NCBI RefSeq assembly: GCF_000176175.1
Contig: NZ_ACZP01000017.1
Location: forward strand, 38,802 to 102,801
Direction of reading: 5' to 3'
DNA from: Vibrio furnissii CIP 102972
GTDB taxonomy: Bacteria; Pseudomonadota; Gammaproteobacteria; Enterobacterales; Vibrionaceae
Length of the DNA: 64,000 nucleotides
Below are positions 16,770-26,209 of the stretch, one piece after another. The translations under genes and the position numbers were made by a program. The notes under the pieces were generated by a model that saw only the letters and a list, made by a program, of their open reading frames with translations, did not search any database and was not told the DNA's origin. Within the stretch, counting starts at the first letter, position 1. Every line of letters begins with the position of its first letter.

Positions 16770-17064
16770 GTTTGGTTTACGTGAGTATCTGGCCAGTGAC
16801 GGCCGCCTGATTGTGGCAACGCCCGCGTTTGATTTTGACTCCTTTCCCCCGCTCGGTGAGCGTTTGGTCGCGCTGTTGTCGGCGCGCGTGCTGGAAAAGC
16901 AGAGCGATGCCGATTTGCACTCGTGGCTGATTGATTTTGAAGGCTGCCACCTGATGCTGCGTGCCGAACACTACAGCGAATGTGTGTGGCTCGAAGCGAT
17001 GGGAGAAGGCTTGGCCACAGAAGAGCTCGATTTTATCGCCAGTCTCCTGCGCCGCGGCATCTGA
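16762..17064 (+). CDS. Conserved small protein, DUF3630-type
   Basis: 100-residue acidic soluble protein of unknown function (FGLREYLASDGRLIVATPAF ... WLIDFEGCHLMLRAEHYSECVWLEAM). I place it with the DUF3630 proteins found next to recQ in vibrios, from memory of the pattern. It starts eight bases before the recQ stop, so it is co-transcribed and probably coupled. No membrane segment or catalytic motif is seen. Confidence 0.8.
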   Translation: MAEFGLREYLASDGRLIVATPAFDFDSFPPLGERLVALLSARVLEKQSDADLHSWLIDFEGCHLMLRAEHYSECVWLEAMGEGLATEELDFIASLLRRGI

Positions 17065-17166
17065 GCGCCAAAGCGCGACGGTTGTTCCATCTCGCTGCTA
17101 TTTCCCTTTTTCTTTATTTTTCAACGCTTATGCTACTCCTACTCGGTTGAGAACAAGGAGAGCACC

Positions 17167-17526
17167 ATGCGTCTGGAATCCATTCATCAGGATGTCATTT
17201 CGTTTGAGCGTTTTATCGGGCGCTGTATCCGTTACGCGCTGATTGCGCTGGGTGTGTTGCTGCTGGGCCTGTTACCGGGCGTGCTCGGTTTTCTGCTGCT
17301 GGCGGAACTCACCGCTGTGCAGGCGTGGCTCAATGCGCTGTCGATGGTCAGCGGGCTGGCGCTGCCGTATCCGGTGGCGGATTTTCATCAGTCGGCGTCG
17401 CTGCATCTGTTTCTCGCGTTTTATAGCCTGTTCATCGAAACCGTCTTCTTCGTTGCGCTCGCCACGCTGTTTGCGCCGATCATTCATCGCGTGTTTCATC
17501 GCATGCATTGCGCTGAAGAGGCCTAG
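17167..17526 (+). CDS. Membrane protein of unknown function
   Basis: 119 residues with a strong double hydrophobic segment at about 22-50 and another at about 80-105, so two or three membrane passes. AAGGAG lies eight bases before the ATG. A terminator follows at once. No family is recognised. It might be read with recQ and the DUF3630 gene, since only about 100 bp separate them. Confidence 0.75.
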   Translation: MRLESIHQDVISFERFIGRCIRYALIALGVLLLGLLPGVLGFLLLAELTAVQAWLNALSMVSGLALPYPVADFHQSASLHLFLAFYSLFIETVFFVALATLFAPIIHRVFHRMHCAEEA

Positions 17527-17537
17527 CGGCCGCATAT

Positions 17538-17564
17538 AAAAAAAGCCCCAAACGGGGCTTTTTT
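17538..17564. terminator. Bidirectional rho-independent terminator
   Basis: AAAAAAAGCCCC, loop AAA, GGGGCTTTTTT. It lies between two convergent genes and has A and T tracts on both sides, so it can serve both. Confidence 0.9.
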
Positions 17565-17577
17565 GTTGTGAAACGTT

Positions 17578-19407
17578 TTAAACTTCGCCGATAAAACCGC
17601 CGGTCTGGTGCGCCCACAACTGCGCGTACACGCCGTTTTGTGCCAGCAGCTCTTGGTGGGAGCCTTGTTCGACGATGTGGCCTTGGTCCATGACAATCAA
17701 ACGGTCCATGGCAGCAATCGTCGATAGACGGTGCGCAATCGCAATCACGGTTTTGTTTTCCATCAGCTTGTCCAAATTCTCCTGAATCGCCGCTTCCACT
17801 TCTGAGTCGAGCGCCGAGGTGGCTTCATCCATGATGAGGATCGGCGCGTCTTTGAGCAGCACGCGTGCGATGGCGATGCGCTGGCGCTGACCGCCGGAGA
17901 GTTTCACCCCGCGTTCGCCCACTTGCACGTCGTAGCCCGAGTGGCCGTTTTCATCTTTCAGCAATTCAATGAAATCATGCGCTTCCGCTTGGCGACTGGC
18001 GTGCATCAGCTCTGCTTCGCTGGCATGCGGGTTGCCGTAGAGAATGTTTTCACGAATCGAGCGATGCAGCAGTGAGGTGTCTTGGGTGATCATGCCGATT
18101 TGCTGGCGCAGCGATTCTTGCGTGACCTGCGCGATGTCCTGACCGTCGATCTCAATGCGGCCCGTATTCAAATCGTAAAACCGCAGCAGCAGGTTGACCA
18201 GCGTCGATTTGCCCGCGCCGGAGCGGCCGACAATACCGACTTTCTCGCCCGGTTTGAGGTGCAGATCGAGTCCGTCAAACACCACTTTTTGTTCGTTGTA
18301 TTGAAAACCAACCTGATGGAAGCGAATGTCGCCTTGGGTCACGGCCAGCGGTTTGGCTTGCGGCGCGTCTTCAATTTCAATGTCGTTGGCGATGGTGTTG
18401 ATGCTGTCGATGACCATGCCGATGCTTTCAAACATGCCGCGGATTTCCCACATGATCCATTTCGACATGCCTTGCAGGCGCAGCGCAATGCTGATACCAA
18501 TCGCGATCACACCGACGGTCACGCTTTCCGCCAACCACAAGTGAATCGACAGCGCGGCCATCGAAAACAGCAGCAGGTAGTTAATCAAATCGACGCTGTA
18601 GAGCAGGCTGGTGAGGGTGCGCATCTGCTGATACACCGTCGCCAGATAGTTTTTCATCCCTTTTTGCACGTATTGGGTTTCGCGCTGCGAATGCGAAAAC
18701 AGCTTCACGGTGGTGATGTTGGTGTAGGTATCGACAATGCCGCCAGTCATAGACGATTGCGCGTCTGCCTGCGCGGTGGAGATGCGTTTTAGGCGCGGAA
18801 TGAAGAACACCTGAATCAGCACATACAAACACAGCCACGCCAGAATCGGCAGCACCAACACGTCGTCGGCACTGGCAATCATCACCAGCATCGAGACGAA
18901 ATAGACCGCGATGTAGACCGACAGATCGACCAGTTTCATTACCACTTCGCGCACCGAATGGGCGCTTTGCATCACTTTGGTGGCGACGCGTCCGGCAAAA
19001 TCACGCTGAAAAAATCCAACGCTCTGTTTGAGCAGGTAACGGTGCACCAGCCAGCGAATCGACATCGGGTAGTTGCCGAGAATGGCCTGATGCAGCAAGT
19101 TGGAGTGGATAAACGCCAGCACTGGCATCACCACCAACACCAGCAGCGCCATTGACAGCAGCGCGCTGCCATTTTCCGCCCAGAAGTTGGCGCGCGAGCT
19201 GTTGCTCAGCATGTCGACCAATTCCCCCATGTAGCGCACCAGCGTGACTTCGGCGATCGCCACACAAGCGCTGAGCAGCGACATCAACAGCAGCGGTTTT
19301 TCAAACCCGCGCGTGTAGTAGCGGCAGAAGCCAAACAGGGTTTTAGGGGGTTGTTGCGGCTCGTGATCCGGAAACGCGTTGGTGAGATTTTCAAACCAAT
19401 GAAACAT
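17578..19407 (-). CDS. ABC-type exporter, fused permease and ATPase
   Basis: 609 residues: an N-terminal membrane domain of about six helices (residues ~35-320) and a C-terminal ATPase with Walker A GRSGAGKST, signature LSGGQRQRIAIARVL, Walker B ILIMDEATSALD and the H-loop AIAHRLST. This is the type I exporter (MsbA/LmrA-like) half-transporter layout. The substrate is unknown. It diverges from the siderophore receptor across a region with a Fur-box match, so iron-linked expression, and perhaps a role in siderophore or heme-related export, is possible but unproven. Confidence 0.9.
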   Translation of the reverse strand: MFHWFENLTNAFPDHEPQQPPKTLFGFCRYYTRGFEKPLLLMSLLSACVAIAEVTLVRYMGELVDMLSNSSRANFWAENGSALLSMALLVLVVMPVLAFIHSNLLHQAILGNYPMSIRWLVHRYLLKQSVGFFQRDFAGRVATKVMQSAHSVREVVMKLVDLSVYIAVYFVSMLVMIASADDVLVLPILAWLCLYVLIQVFFIPRLKRISTAQADAQSSMTGGIVDTYTNITTVKLFSHSQRETQYVQKGMKNYLATVYQQMRTLTSLLYSVDLINYLLLFSMAALSIHLWLAESVTVGVIAIGISIALRLQGMSKWIMWEIRGMFESIGMVIDSINTIANDIEIEDAPQAKPLAVTQGDIRFHQVGFQYNEQKVVFDGLDLHLKPGEKVGIVGRSGAGKSTLVNLLLRFYDLNTGRIEIDGQDIAQVTQESLRQQIGMITQDTSLLHRSIRENILYGNPHASEAELMHASRQAEAHDFIELLKDENGHSGYDVQVGERGVKLSGGQRQRIAIARVLLKDAPILIMDEATSALDSEVEAAIQENLDKLMENKTVIAIAHRLSTIAAMDRLIVMDQGHIVEQGSHQELLAQNGVYAQLWAHQTGGFIGEV

Positions 19408-19501
19408 GAAAGAATTGACCTGGGTTAATGAAATTGAGATTGGTTCCTATTTATACTTTTAATTGTGAGAATTGTAAGTAAAATGGCCGGCTAATAGTAA
19501 T

Positions 19502-19520
19502 GATAACTAAAATGATTCTC
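19502..19520. promoter_or_regulatory. Fur box in the divergent control region
   Basis: GATAACTAAAATGATTCTC matches the 19-bp Fur consensus GATAATGATAATCATTATC at 14 positions. It sits 30-50 bp before fhuA and about 100 bp from the ABC exporter start, in an AT-rich gap with further TAATGATAA elements. Repression by iron-loaded Fur is expected for fhuA. Confidence 0.75.
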
Positions 19521-19549
19521 AAATATTTAAAGCAGAGGTAATTCCAATC

Positions 19550-21658
19550 ATGGTTGATGTACTACCAAATCGACTGGCGCAGTCGATTCGCAACGCACTG
19601 CGTTTTAGCCTAGTGCCCTTGTCACTGTGCATGGCACACAGCGCACTGGCTGCCGACGAGCAACAGGCGTCCAACGAGGTTGAAACCATCGTGGTGACCG
19701 CATCGGCCTCTGCGTTGAAAGTGGATACGCCTCTGCAAGAAGCACCGGTGTCCTTGTCGGTCATTACTCACGATGACATTGCTGCGCGTGCGCCTGCGAA
19801 ATTGGATGAAGCACTGCGCTATACCTCGGGCGTGATGTCGCAACCGTACGGCTCAGACAACGATACCGATTGGCTGAAAGTGCGCGGTTTTGATGCTGCA
19901 ACGTACCTCGATGGCAGCCGTTTATTCAAAGATGGTTACTACACTTGGTTGGTTGAACCGTATGCTTTAGAACGCATTGAAGTGCTGAAAGGCCCTGCGT
20001 CAATTTTGTACGGTGAAGCCCCTCCGGGTGGGGTTGTGAATGCGGTCCAGAAGAAACCCACGGATGTGCCTCAGGGTGAAATCGGCCTGCAAATCGGCAA
20101 CGACAATCTGCGCACGCTGTCTTTGGACGTTTCTGATTACGCGAACGATGATGGCTCAGTGCGTTATCGTTTAGTGGGGTTGATGAAAGAGAACGATGGT
20201 GAACTCAACGGCACGGAAAACAGCCGTTTCTTCCTCGCGCCAAGTTTGACCATCGACGTTTCTGATCGCACCCGTTTGACATTACTGACGAGCTATCTGG
20301 AAGATAGTGGTATTCCAACCAACCCATTCTTTCCTGCGGCGGGAACGTTGATTGGCTCAGATTTTGGTTCAATTGATCCTTCGACCAACTTAGGTCAGCC
20401 AGACTACGACAAGTACGAACGCAAGCAAATTTCTGCCGGTTACATTCTTGAGCATGACGTGAATGAGGCCTTGTCTGTCTCGCAGACGTTTAATTACGGT
20501 TACAACGAACTCTATTTGCGTAGCAGCTACGTGTTTCCGAACTCAGATCCGTCAACAGATTCTCTGACGCAGGGGTTGGTATTCCGGGACGGTAAAACGG
20601 AAAGTTTTAGTTTGGATAACAAGGCGGTTGCGAATTGGGCTTCGGCACGTGTTGAACATACTGCATTGGTGGGTGTGGAATTCCAGCATCACAAAATGGA
20701 TGGTGTTGAAGCGGATGAGTTTGGGTTTGGTTCGATCAATCCGTTTAACCCAGTCTACGGGAACTATACTGCGCTCGATGAATCGGCGGCTGCGGATCGC
20801 GAAATTTCCAAAATGCAGTCCAGTTTGTATGCGCAATATCAGTTGAAGTTGGATCAGCAATGGGTTGGCGTTTTAGGCGGCCGCTTTGATGTGGTGTCGA
20901 CGGACAACAAAAGCCTAGCAAAATCGCAAGATCTCAGCCGCAATGATTCAGAGTTTTCTCTCAATGCTGGCTTGATGTACTTGGCGCAAAATGGGCTATC
21001 ACCGTACGTCAGTTATTCTCAGTCGTTTGATGTCTTAACCACCATCGACCCAACCACGGGTAAGTTGTACAAACCGTTAGACGGCGAACAGACGGAAGTT
21101 GGGGTGAAATACGAACCTGATTTTTATAATGGCTTTATCAATTTAGCGCTATTTGATATTACCCAGAAAAACGCTCTGGTCACCAATCCAACGACTTGGG
21201 TGGCAACACAAACGGGTGAAGTCACCTCGAAAGGTTTAGAACTGGAAACGGTTGGCTACCTTACGGACAGCTTGAAACTGACAGCCAGTTATACCTACAC
21301 CAAAGCGAAAACCGATGACACGGGTGGCCAAGGTAAAAAACAAGCGGGCTTAATTCCTAAACACATTGCGTCAGCATGGTTGGATTTTGATGCCAACCGC
21401 GTGGGTTTGAACGGTTGGAAATTCGGTTCTGGCGTTCGTTACATTGGTGAATCAAAAGATAGTCCAGCGTCAAGTAACCTCACTGTGCCCGATGTGACGT
21501 TAATGGACGCGATGGCCTCTTACGATATCAATAAAAACTGGCAAGCCCAGTTGAACGTGAATAACGTGTTTGATAAAGAGTATGTTTCTGCGTGTGATTA
21601 TTACTGCTACTTTGGCCAATCGCGCACGGTTGTCCTGAGTGCAAACTATCGCTGGTAA
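19550..21658 (+). CDS. fhuA: TonB-dependent ferric siderophore receptor, FhuA-like
   Basis: 702-residue outer-membrane receptor. A long signal peptide (cleavage near ALAADEQ, residue ~35) is followed by the TonB box ETIVVTASAS, a plug domain (APVSLSVITHDDI ... VLKGPASILYGEAPPGGVVN) and a beta-barrel ending in the C-terminal aromatic residue W of NYRW. Placement directly before fhuCDB and behind a Fur box points to hydroxamate siderophores such as ferrichrome. The exact ligand is inferred from neighbours. Confidence 0.9.
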   Translation: MVDVLPNRLAQSIRNALRFSLVPLSLCMAHSALAADEQQASNEVETIVVTASASALKVDTPLQEAPVSLSVITHDDIAARAPAKLDEALRYTSGVMSQPYGSDNDTDWLKVRGFDAATYLDGSRLFKDGYYTWLVEPYALERIEVLKGPASILYGEAPPGGVVNAVQKKPTDVPQGEIGLQIGNDNLRTLSLDVSDYANDDGSVRYRLVGLMKENDGELNGTENSRFFLAPSLTIDVSDRTRLTLLTSYLEDSGIPTNPFFPAAGTLIGSDFGSIDPSTNLGQPDYDKYERKQISAGYILEHDVNEALSVSQTFNYGYNELYLRSSYVFPNSDPSTDSLTQGLVFRDGKTESFSLDNKAVANWASARVEHTALVGVEFQHHKMDGVEADEFGFGSINPFNPVYGNYTALDESAAADREISKMQSSLYAQYQLKLDQQWVGVLGGRFDVVSTDNKSLAKSQDLSRNDSEFSLNAGLMYLAQNGLSPYVSYSQSFDVLTTIDPTTGKLYKPLDGEQTEVGVKYEPDFYNGFINLALFDITQKNALVTNPTTWVATQTGEVTSKGLELETVGYLTDSLKLTASYTYTKAKTDDTGGQGKKQAGLIPKHIASAWLDFDANRVGLNGWKFGSGVRYIGESKDSPASSNLTVPDVTLMDAMASYDINKNWQAQLNVNNVFDKEYVSACDYYCYFGQSRTVVLSANYRW

Positions 21659-21668
21659 GCTCAATCAC

Positions 21669-21740
21669 ACACTCACACCCATCGTGGTGTGAGTGTTCGT
21701 TTTACACATTCCCGCGCTCTGCGGGATTTGTCGTTTTTGT
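21669..21740 (+). terminator. Two hairpins between fhuA and fhuC
   Basis: The first hairpin (21669-21696) has an 11-bp stem ACACTCACACC/GGTGTGAGTGT followed by TCGTTTT. The second (TCCCGC-loop-GCGGGA) is followed by TTTGTCGTTTTTG. They probably end most fhuA transcripts and let part read through to fhuCDB, which shows no clear Fur box of its own. Confidence 0.6.
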
Positions 21741-21765
21741 GGATCCCGAATAATGAGGGGGAGAG

Positions 21766-22551
21766 ATGTATCATTTAGCTGATATTCAAATGATTCGAGG
21801 CGGTCGAACGATTCTGGCCATCGATGAGCTGAATATTCCCACCAACGAGCTGACGGTGGTGCTGGGCCACAATGGTTCCGGGAAGTCGACCTTGGTCAGT
21901 TTGTTATCCGGCCAGCAAGCGCCGGATACTGGGTCGGTGTTGCTGAATGATGCACCGCTGGCGTCGCTCAGCAGCAAGTCTCTGGCCAAAGCGGTGGCGT
22001 TCTTGCCACAAAAACTGCCAGCCAGTGCTGGTTTAACGGTGCGCGAATTGGTGCGTCTAGGCCGTTTCCCTTGGCGCGGCGCGCTGGGATTTTGGCGCCA
22101 ACAAGATGCCGAGATTATTCATGCGGCGATGGAGAAAACCGGTGTCAGCGCGTTCGCGGAGACGTTTGTGGATGAGCTGTCGGGCGGCGAACGCCAACGG
22201 GCGTGGGTGGCGATGCTGCTGGCACAAGAATCCCCGATGTTGATTTTGGATGAACCGACCTCGGCACTCGATGTGCAGCATCAATACCAATTGATGGCGC
22301 TACTAGCAGAACTCAATCAACAGCAGGGCTGTGGCATCATCGTGATTTTACATGATCTCAACCTCGCGCTACGTTACGCCACCCACATCGTGGCGCTCAA
22401 GCAAGGGCGCATTGCTTTTGACGGCCCGGCATCTGCGCTGGCCGATGAGCAGCGCCTGTCTGATTTGTACCAAACGCCGATTACGCTGATCGATCACCCG
22501 CACGCGGTAGGCGATGCCTCGACTCATAAGGTTGCGATTGTATGTGCTTGA
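21766..22551 (+). CDS. fhuC: Ferric hydroxamate ABC transporter ATPase
   Basis: 261-residue ATPase of the iron-siderophore class. Walker A GHNGSGKST, signature LSGGERQRAWVAMLLAQ, Walker B LILDEPTSALD and the H-loop VILHDLNLA are all present. GAGGGGGAGAG lies before the ATG. It overlaps fhuD by ten bases, so the transporter subunits are coupled. It powers import through FhuB. Confidence 0.93.
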   Translation: MYHLADIQMIRGGRTILAIDELNIPTNELTVVLGHNGSGKSTLVSLLSGQQAPDTGSVLLNDAPLASLSSKSLAKAVAFLPQKLPASAGLTVRELVRLGRFPWRGALGFWRQQDAEIIHAAMEKTGVSAFAETFVDELSGGERQRAWVAMLLAQESPMLILDEPTSALDVQHQYQLMALLAELNQQQGCGIIVILHDLNLALRYATHIVALKQGRIAFDGPASALADEQRLSDLYQTPITLIDHPHAVGDASTHKVAIVCA

Positions 22552-23471
22552 AAATTAACCTGAAAAAAACACTGATGCTGCTGGGCCTGTTGGTGAGCAG
22601 TGTGTCGTCGGCGCTGGCCGCAATTTCGGTCACCGATTCATTGGGCCAGCACACACTGGCGGCCGTGCCGCAGCGCGCCGCGGTGCTGGATTGGGATTTG
22701 ATGGAGCAGGTGATTGAACTGGGCGTTGCACCGGTGGCGGTGACCGATGCGGAGTCGTACCGCGATTGGGTGGTGAAGCCTGCGATTCCAGCGAGTGCGG
22801 AAAACGTCGGCACCCGCGGGGAGCCGAATTTGGAACGAATTGCGGCTTTGCAACCGGACATCATTTTGATCACGGGTTCGCAGCGCGATCTCAAACCGCG
22901 CTTAGAGCAGATCGCACCGGTGCTGCTTTATACCAACTTCAGTGCACGGGATGCGCAAGCGGAAGTGGCGATCGCCCAGTTTCAACAACTGGCTCAAGTG
23001 TTTGGCAAACAAGCGGTTGCGGCGCAAAAACTGGCGTTCATGGAGCGCCGTTTTGCGGAACTCAACGCGCAGTTGAAAGCGCATTTTGGCGCGATGCTGC
23101 CGCCGACCTTGGTGATGCGCTTTGCGGATACCAAATCGACCTTCATCTACACCCAAGATTCGATGGCCTATTACGTGGTGGAAAAACTCGGCCTGACGCC
23201 AGCGATGGTGGAAGCGCCGAAGCAGTGGGGCATTGTGCAAAAGCCGATTACCGATCTGCGCCACATTCGTGACGGCTACGTGCTCTATATCGAGCCGTTC
23301 AGTGATGAGAAAAAACTGAAAAATTCGGTGTTGTGGAAAGCGATGCCGTTTGTGCGTCAGCAACACGTGAATTCGGTGGCGTCGGTTTGGAGCTACGGCG
23401 GCGCGATGTCGCTGATGTACACCGCGGAAGCGATCACCGCCAGCTTGCTTGATATGGCGCCGGCCTCATGA
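22542..23471 (+). CDS. fhuD: Siderophore-binding periplasmic protein
   Basis: 309 residues with a signal peptide (MCLKINLKKTLMLLGLLVSS, cleavage near ALA27) and a BtuF/FhuD-like fold (PQRAAVLDWDLMEQVIELGV ... LERIAALQPDIILITGSQ). It carries the ferric siderophore from FhuA to FhuB. The start inside fhuC and the ATGA overlap with fhuB support one operon. Confidence 0.92.
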   Translation: MCLKINLKKTLMLLGLLVSSVSSALAAISVTDSLGQHTLAAVPQRAAVLDWDLMEQVIELGVAPVAVTDAESYRDWVVKPAIPASAENVGTRGEPNLERIAALQPDIILITGSQRDLKPRLEQIAPVLLYTNFSARDAQAEVAIAQFQQLAQVFGKQAVAAQKLAFMERRFAELNAQLKAHFGAMLPPTLVMRFADTKSTFIYTQDSMAYYVVEKLGLTPAMVEAPKQWGIVQKPITDLRHIRDGYVLYIEPFSDEKKLKNSVLWKAMPFVRQQHVNSVASVWSYGGAMSLMYTAEAITASLLDMAPAS

Positions 23472-25444
23472 CCGCCAAGCACTTGATGGCGGTGGTGCTG
23501 GTGTTGGCGGCCGCGTCGCTGGCCAGCCTGCAATGGCATCAACCGCTGGCCTTGAGCCATCAATGGCAGTTACTCGGTAGTCCGCAGCTTGCGGAGTCGT
23601 TTGATGAGTTTAACTTTGCTTACGCGCAGTTGCCTCGTTTGGTGATGACGCTGATTGTCGGCGCCATGCTGGGTTTGGTTGGCAGCTTGATGCAGCAACT
23701 GACACAGAACTCGCTCACCTCACCGCTCACCATGGGGACTTCTTCTGGCGCCTGGTTGGCGCTCATTATCGTCAGTATCTGGTGGCCGGATGCAATCGCC
23801 GATTACAGTGCTATGGCTGCGATGACTGGCGCGTTGGTGGCGTTTGGCCTCATTTTGCTGATCGCGGGGATCGACAACATGACCGGGTTGCCGATGGTGA
23901 TTTCCGGTATGGTGATCAACATTCTGCTGGGGGCGATTGCGGGCGCCATTATTTTGCTGCATCAAGATTACGCACAAAACGTCTTCATGTGGGGTGCGGG
24001 CGATCTGGCGCAAAACGGCTGGGAGATGATTGAATGGCTGGTGCCACGGTTGTCGCCGTTGGTGCTGCTGTTGCTGCTGGCACCGCGCGTGCTGACGCTG
24101 CTGCGGTTGGGGCATCAAGGCGCGCAGGCGCGCGGCTTGTCAGTGATTCCTGCGTTCTTTTTGCTGATGACCCTTGGGATTTGGTTGGTGTCGGCTTCGA
24201 TTACTGTGGTCGGTTTGATTGGTTTTATCGGCCTATTAACGCCCAATATTGTGCGTGCGCTGGGCGCGCGAACCCCCCGCATGGAGCTGCTGGCGAGTTT
24301 GGTGTTTGGCGCGCTGCTGCTGTTGCTGACCGACATGTTGGCGCAAGGGCTCACGGGGTGGCTCGGGCAAGTGGTGCCCAGTGGCGTCACCGCCGCCGCG
24401 ATTGGCGCGCCAGCGCTGATTTGGTTTAGCCGCCGTCAGCTCAAAGCGCAAGATGGGATTGCTGTGGCATTGCCCGGTTCACGTCGACGGGTGAGTCGCG
24501 GATTGACGGCGATGGTGACCGGTTTACTGGTGGCGGGTGTGGCACTCTATTTCTGTTATCAACCGGACAGCGCGCACGCTTGGCTGGCATTGCCAAGTGA
24601 TTATCAGTGGTCGCTGCGTTGGCCGCGCGCGTTAACGGCGCTGTGCACCGGTATTGGCCTCGCGCTGGCGGGCACCATTTTGCAGCGCTTGATCTACAAC
24701 CCGCTCGCCAGCCCCGATATTCTCGGTGTGTCGGCTGGGGCGACGTTTGCGCTGGTCTTTTCCAGCCTGTTTCTCGGTCAGTCATTGGTGTCGACGCAAT
24801 GGGGCACCGCGCTGGCTGGGAGCATGGCGGTGCTGGCGGTGCTGATTTTACTTGGCCGCAAGCATCAGTTTGCGCCTTCGAGTGTGATTCTGACCGGGAT
24901 CGCGATGACGGCGCTGTTGCAAGCGTTCGTCCAGTTCTGTTTGGCGAAAGGCAATCAGGACAGCTACAAAATTCTGCAATGGTTGGCTGGTTCGACGTAC
25001 CGCGTGACCGCCGAGCAAGCGATGCTGCTGTTTGGGTTAGTGGTGGTGCTGTTTGTGCTGAGTTTGATGAGCAGCCGCGCGCTAACCCTGATCTCCATCA
25101 GCCGTTCATTTGCGACCGCGCGGGGGCTCAACAGTGGGTGGATGTCGCTCGGTTTGTTGGTGCTGGTTGCGATGCTGTGCGCGGTGGTGACGGCGACGAT
25201 GGGGCCAGTGGCCTTCGTTGGTTTGATTGCGCCGCACTTGGCGCGCATGCTGGGAGCGCAGCAGGTCAAAGCGCAGTTACTGCTCGGCAGTTTGATTGGC
25301 GCGACGACCATGCTGTGGTCGGATTGGCTGGGGCAGGTGCTGCTGTTTCCCAATCAGATTGCCGCCGGTACGCTGGTCGCGATCCTCGGCGCGCTGTATT
25401 TCCTCATCTTGTTGTTGGTCAGCCGAATGCGGCGCCAATCATAA
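23468..25444 (+). CDS. fhuB: Ferric hydroxamate permease, double-length FhuB
   Basis: 658 residues made of two fused FecCD-type permease halves (about 1-330 and 335-658), each with the repeated motif GLIGFIGLLTPNIVRALG or AFVGLIAPHLARMLG. A duplicated length is characteristic of FhuB, whereas other siderophore permeases are single-length heterodimers. It overlaps fhuD by four bases. A terminator follows directly. Confidence 0.95.
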   Translation: MTAKHLMAVVLVLAAASLASLQWHQPLALSHQWQLLGSPQLAESFDEFNFAYAQLPRLVMTLIVGAMLGLVGSLMQQLTQNSLTSPLTMGTSSGAWLALIIVSIWWPDAIADYSAMAAMTGALVAFGLILLIAGIDNMTGLPMVISGMVINILLGAIAGAIILLHQDYAQNVFMWGAGDLAQNGWEMIEWLVPRLSPLVLLLLLAPRVLTLLRLGHQGAQARGLSVIPAFFLLMTLGIWLVSASITVVGLIGFIGLLTPNIVRALGARTPRMELLASLVFGALLLLLTDMLAQGLTGWLGQVVPSGVTAAAIGAPALIWFSRRQLKAQDGIAVALPGSRRRVSRGLTAMVTGLLVAGVALYFCYQPDSAHAWLALPSDYQWSLRWPRALTALCTGIGLALAGTILQRLIYNPLASPDILGVSAGATFALVFSSLFLGQSLVSTQWGTALAGSMAVLAVLILLGRKHQFAPSSVILTGIAMTALLQAFVQFCLAKGNQDSYKILQWLAGSTYRVTAEQAMLLFGLVVVLFVLSLMSSRALTLISISRSFATARGLNSGWMSLGLLVLVAMLCAVVTATMGPVAFVGLIAPHLARMLGAQQVKAQLLLGSLIGATTMLWSDWLGQVLLFPNQIAAGTLVAILGALYFLILLLVSRMRRQS

Positions 25445-25477
25445 AAAAAAACGCCTTCTGTTGAAGGCGTTTTTTTC
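25444..25477. terminator. Rho-independent terminator between fhuB and yqhA
   Basis: AAAAAAACGCCTTC, loop, GAAGGCGTTTTTTT. Symmetric A/T flanks suit both convergent genes. Confidence 0.9.
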
Positions 25478-25481
25478 ATCA

Positions 25482-25970
25482 TTATTTCTTGGTGATCTTA
25501 TCCAGATAGCCCATGGCAAACGCCGATAACACAAACGTGACGTGCAGCAGCAGGTACCATTTAATCTTCTCATCCGCAATGTGTTCGGTGTTCATGAACA
25601 CTTTCAACAGGTGAATCGACGAAATTGCCACAATCGAGGCGGAGACTTTGTTTTTCAGCGAACTGGTGTCGAGCTTACCCAGCCAGCCGAGTTTGTCGTC
25701 GTTCTCATCCACATCGATTTTGGAGACGAAGTTTTCGTAACCGGAGAACATCACCATCACGATCAGGCCGCCAACCAGTGAAATATCAATCAACGACAGC
25801 GCGACCAGAATGAGGTCGACCTCTTTGATCGAGAAGATGATGGGCAGCAGGTGAAACACCTCCTGAAAGAATTTGATGCCCAGCGCCAGCAGCACCAAGC
25901 TGAGGCCGAGATAAATAGGCGCCATTATCCAACGCGCTGAATACAAAAGTTTTTCCACGAAGTTTTCCAT
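25482..25970 (-). CDS. yqhA: YqhA-family (UPF0114) inner-membrane protein
   Basis: 162 residues with four hydrophobic segments, beginning MENFVEKLLYSARWIMAPIY and containing VGGLIVMVMFSGYENFVSKI, both diagnostic of YqhA/TIGR00645. The family start fixes the ATG at 25970; an upstream in-frame codon at 26033 adds 21 residues with no family support. The function of YqhA is unknown. Confidence 0.9.
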   Translation of the reverse strand: MENFVEKLLYSARWIMAPIYLGLSLVLLALGIKFFQEVFHLLPIIFSIKEVDLILVALSLIDISLVGGLIVMVMFSGYENFVSKIDVDENDDKLGWLGKLDTSSLKNKVSASIVAISSIHLLKVFMNTEHIADEKIKWYLLLHVTFVLSAFAMGYLDKITKK

Positions 25971-26125
25971 GTTGAAGTAGCCGATTTTTGTGATTTGATG
26001 TGGTGATGAGTCCACGGTGTGCACCAGGCTCACCGTGATGGCGCGATAGTACTCTGATTCGCGCGCTGTTGGCTATCCGTCAACCGCGCTTTTTTGGTGG
26101 CAGCGACGGAACATTCTGCGGCGCT

Positions 26126-26158
26126 CAAAAAACAAAAAGCCCTGCAATCGCAGGGCTT
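26126..26158 (-). terminator. Terminator of norR
   Basis: AAGCCCTGC-loop-GCAGGGCTT (26137-26158). On the minus strand it is followed by TTTTGTTTTTTG, so it ends norR transcription 50 bases after the stop. Confidence 0.85.
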
Positions 26159-26209
26159 GGTATCCATCGGCTGATGAGGCTCCTCTCTCAGAATGTTCAT
26201 TGCTGCTGG

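Noticed and set aside
24607..25464. 285-residue plus-strand frame inside fhuB
   Set aside because: It is an off-frame read of the second permease half; fhuB motifs continue to its own stop.
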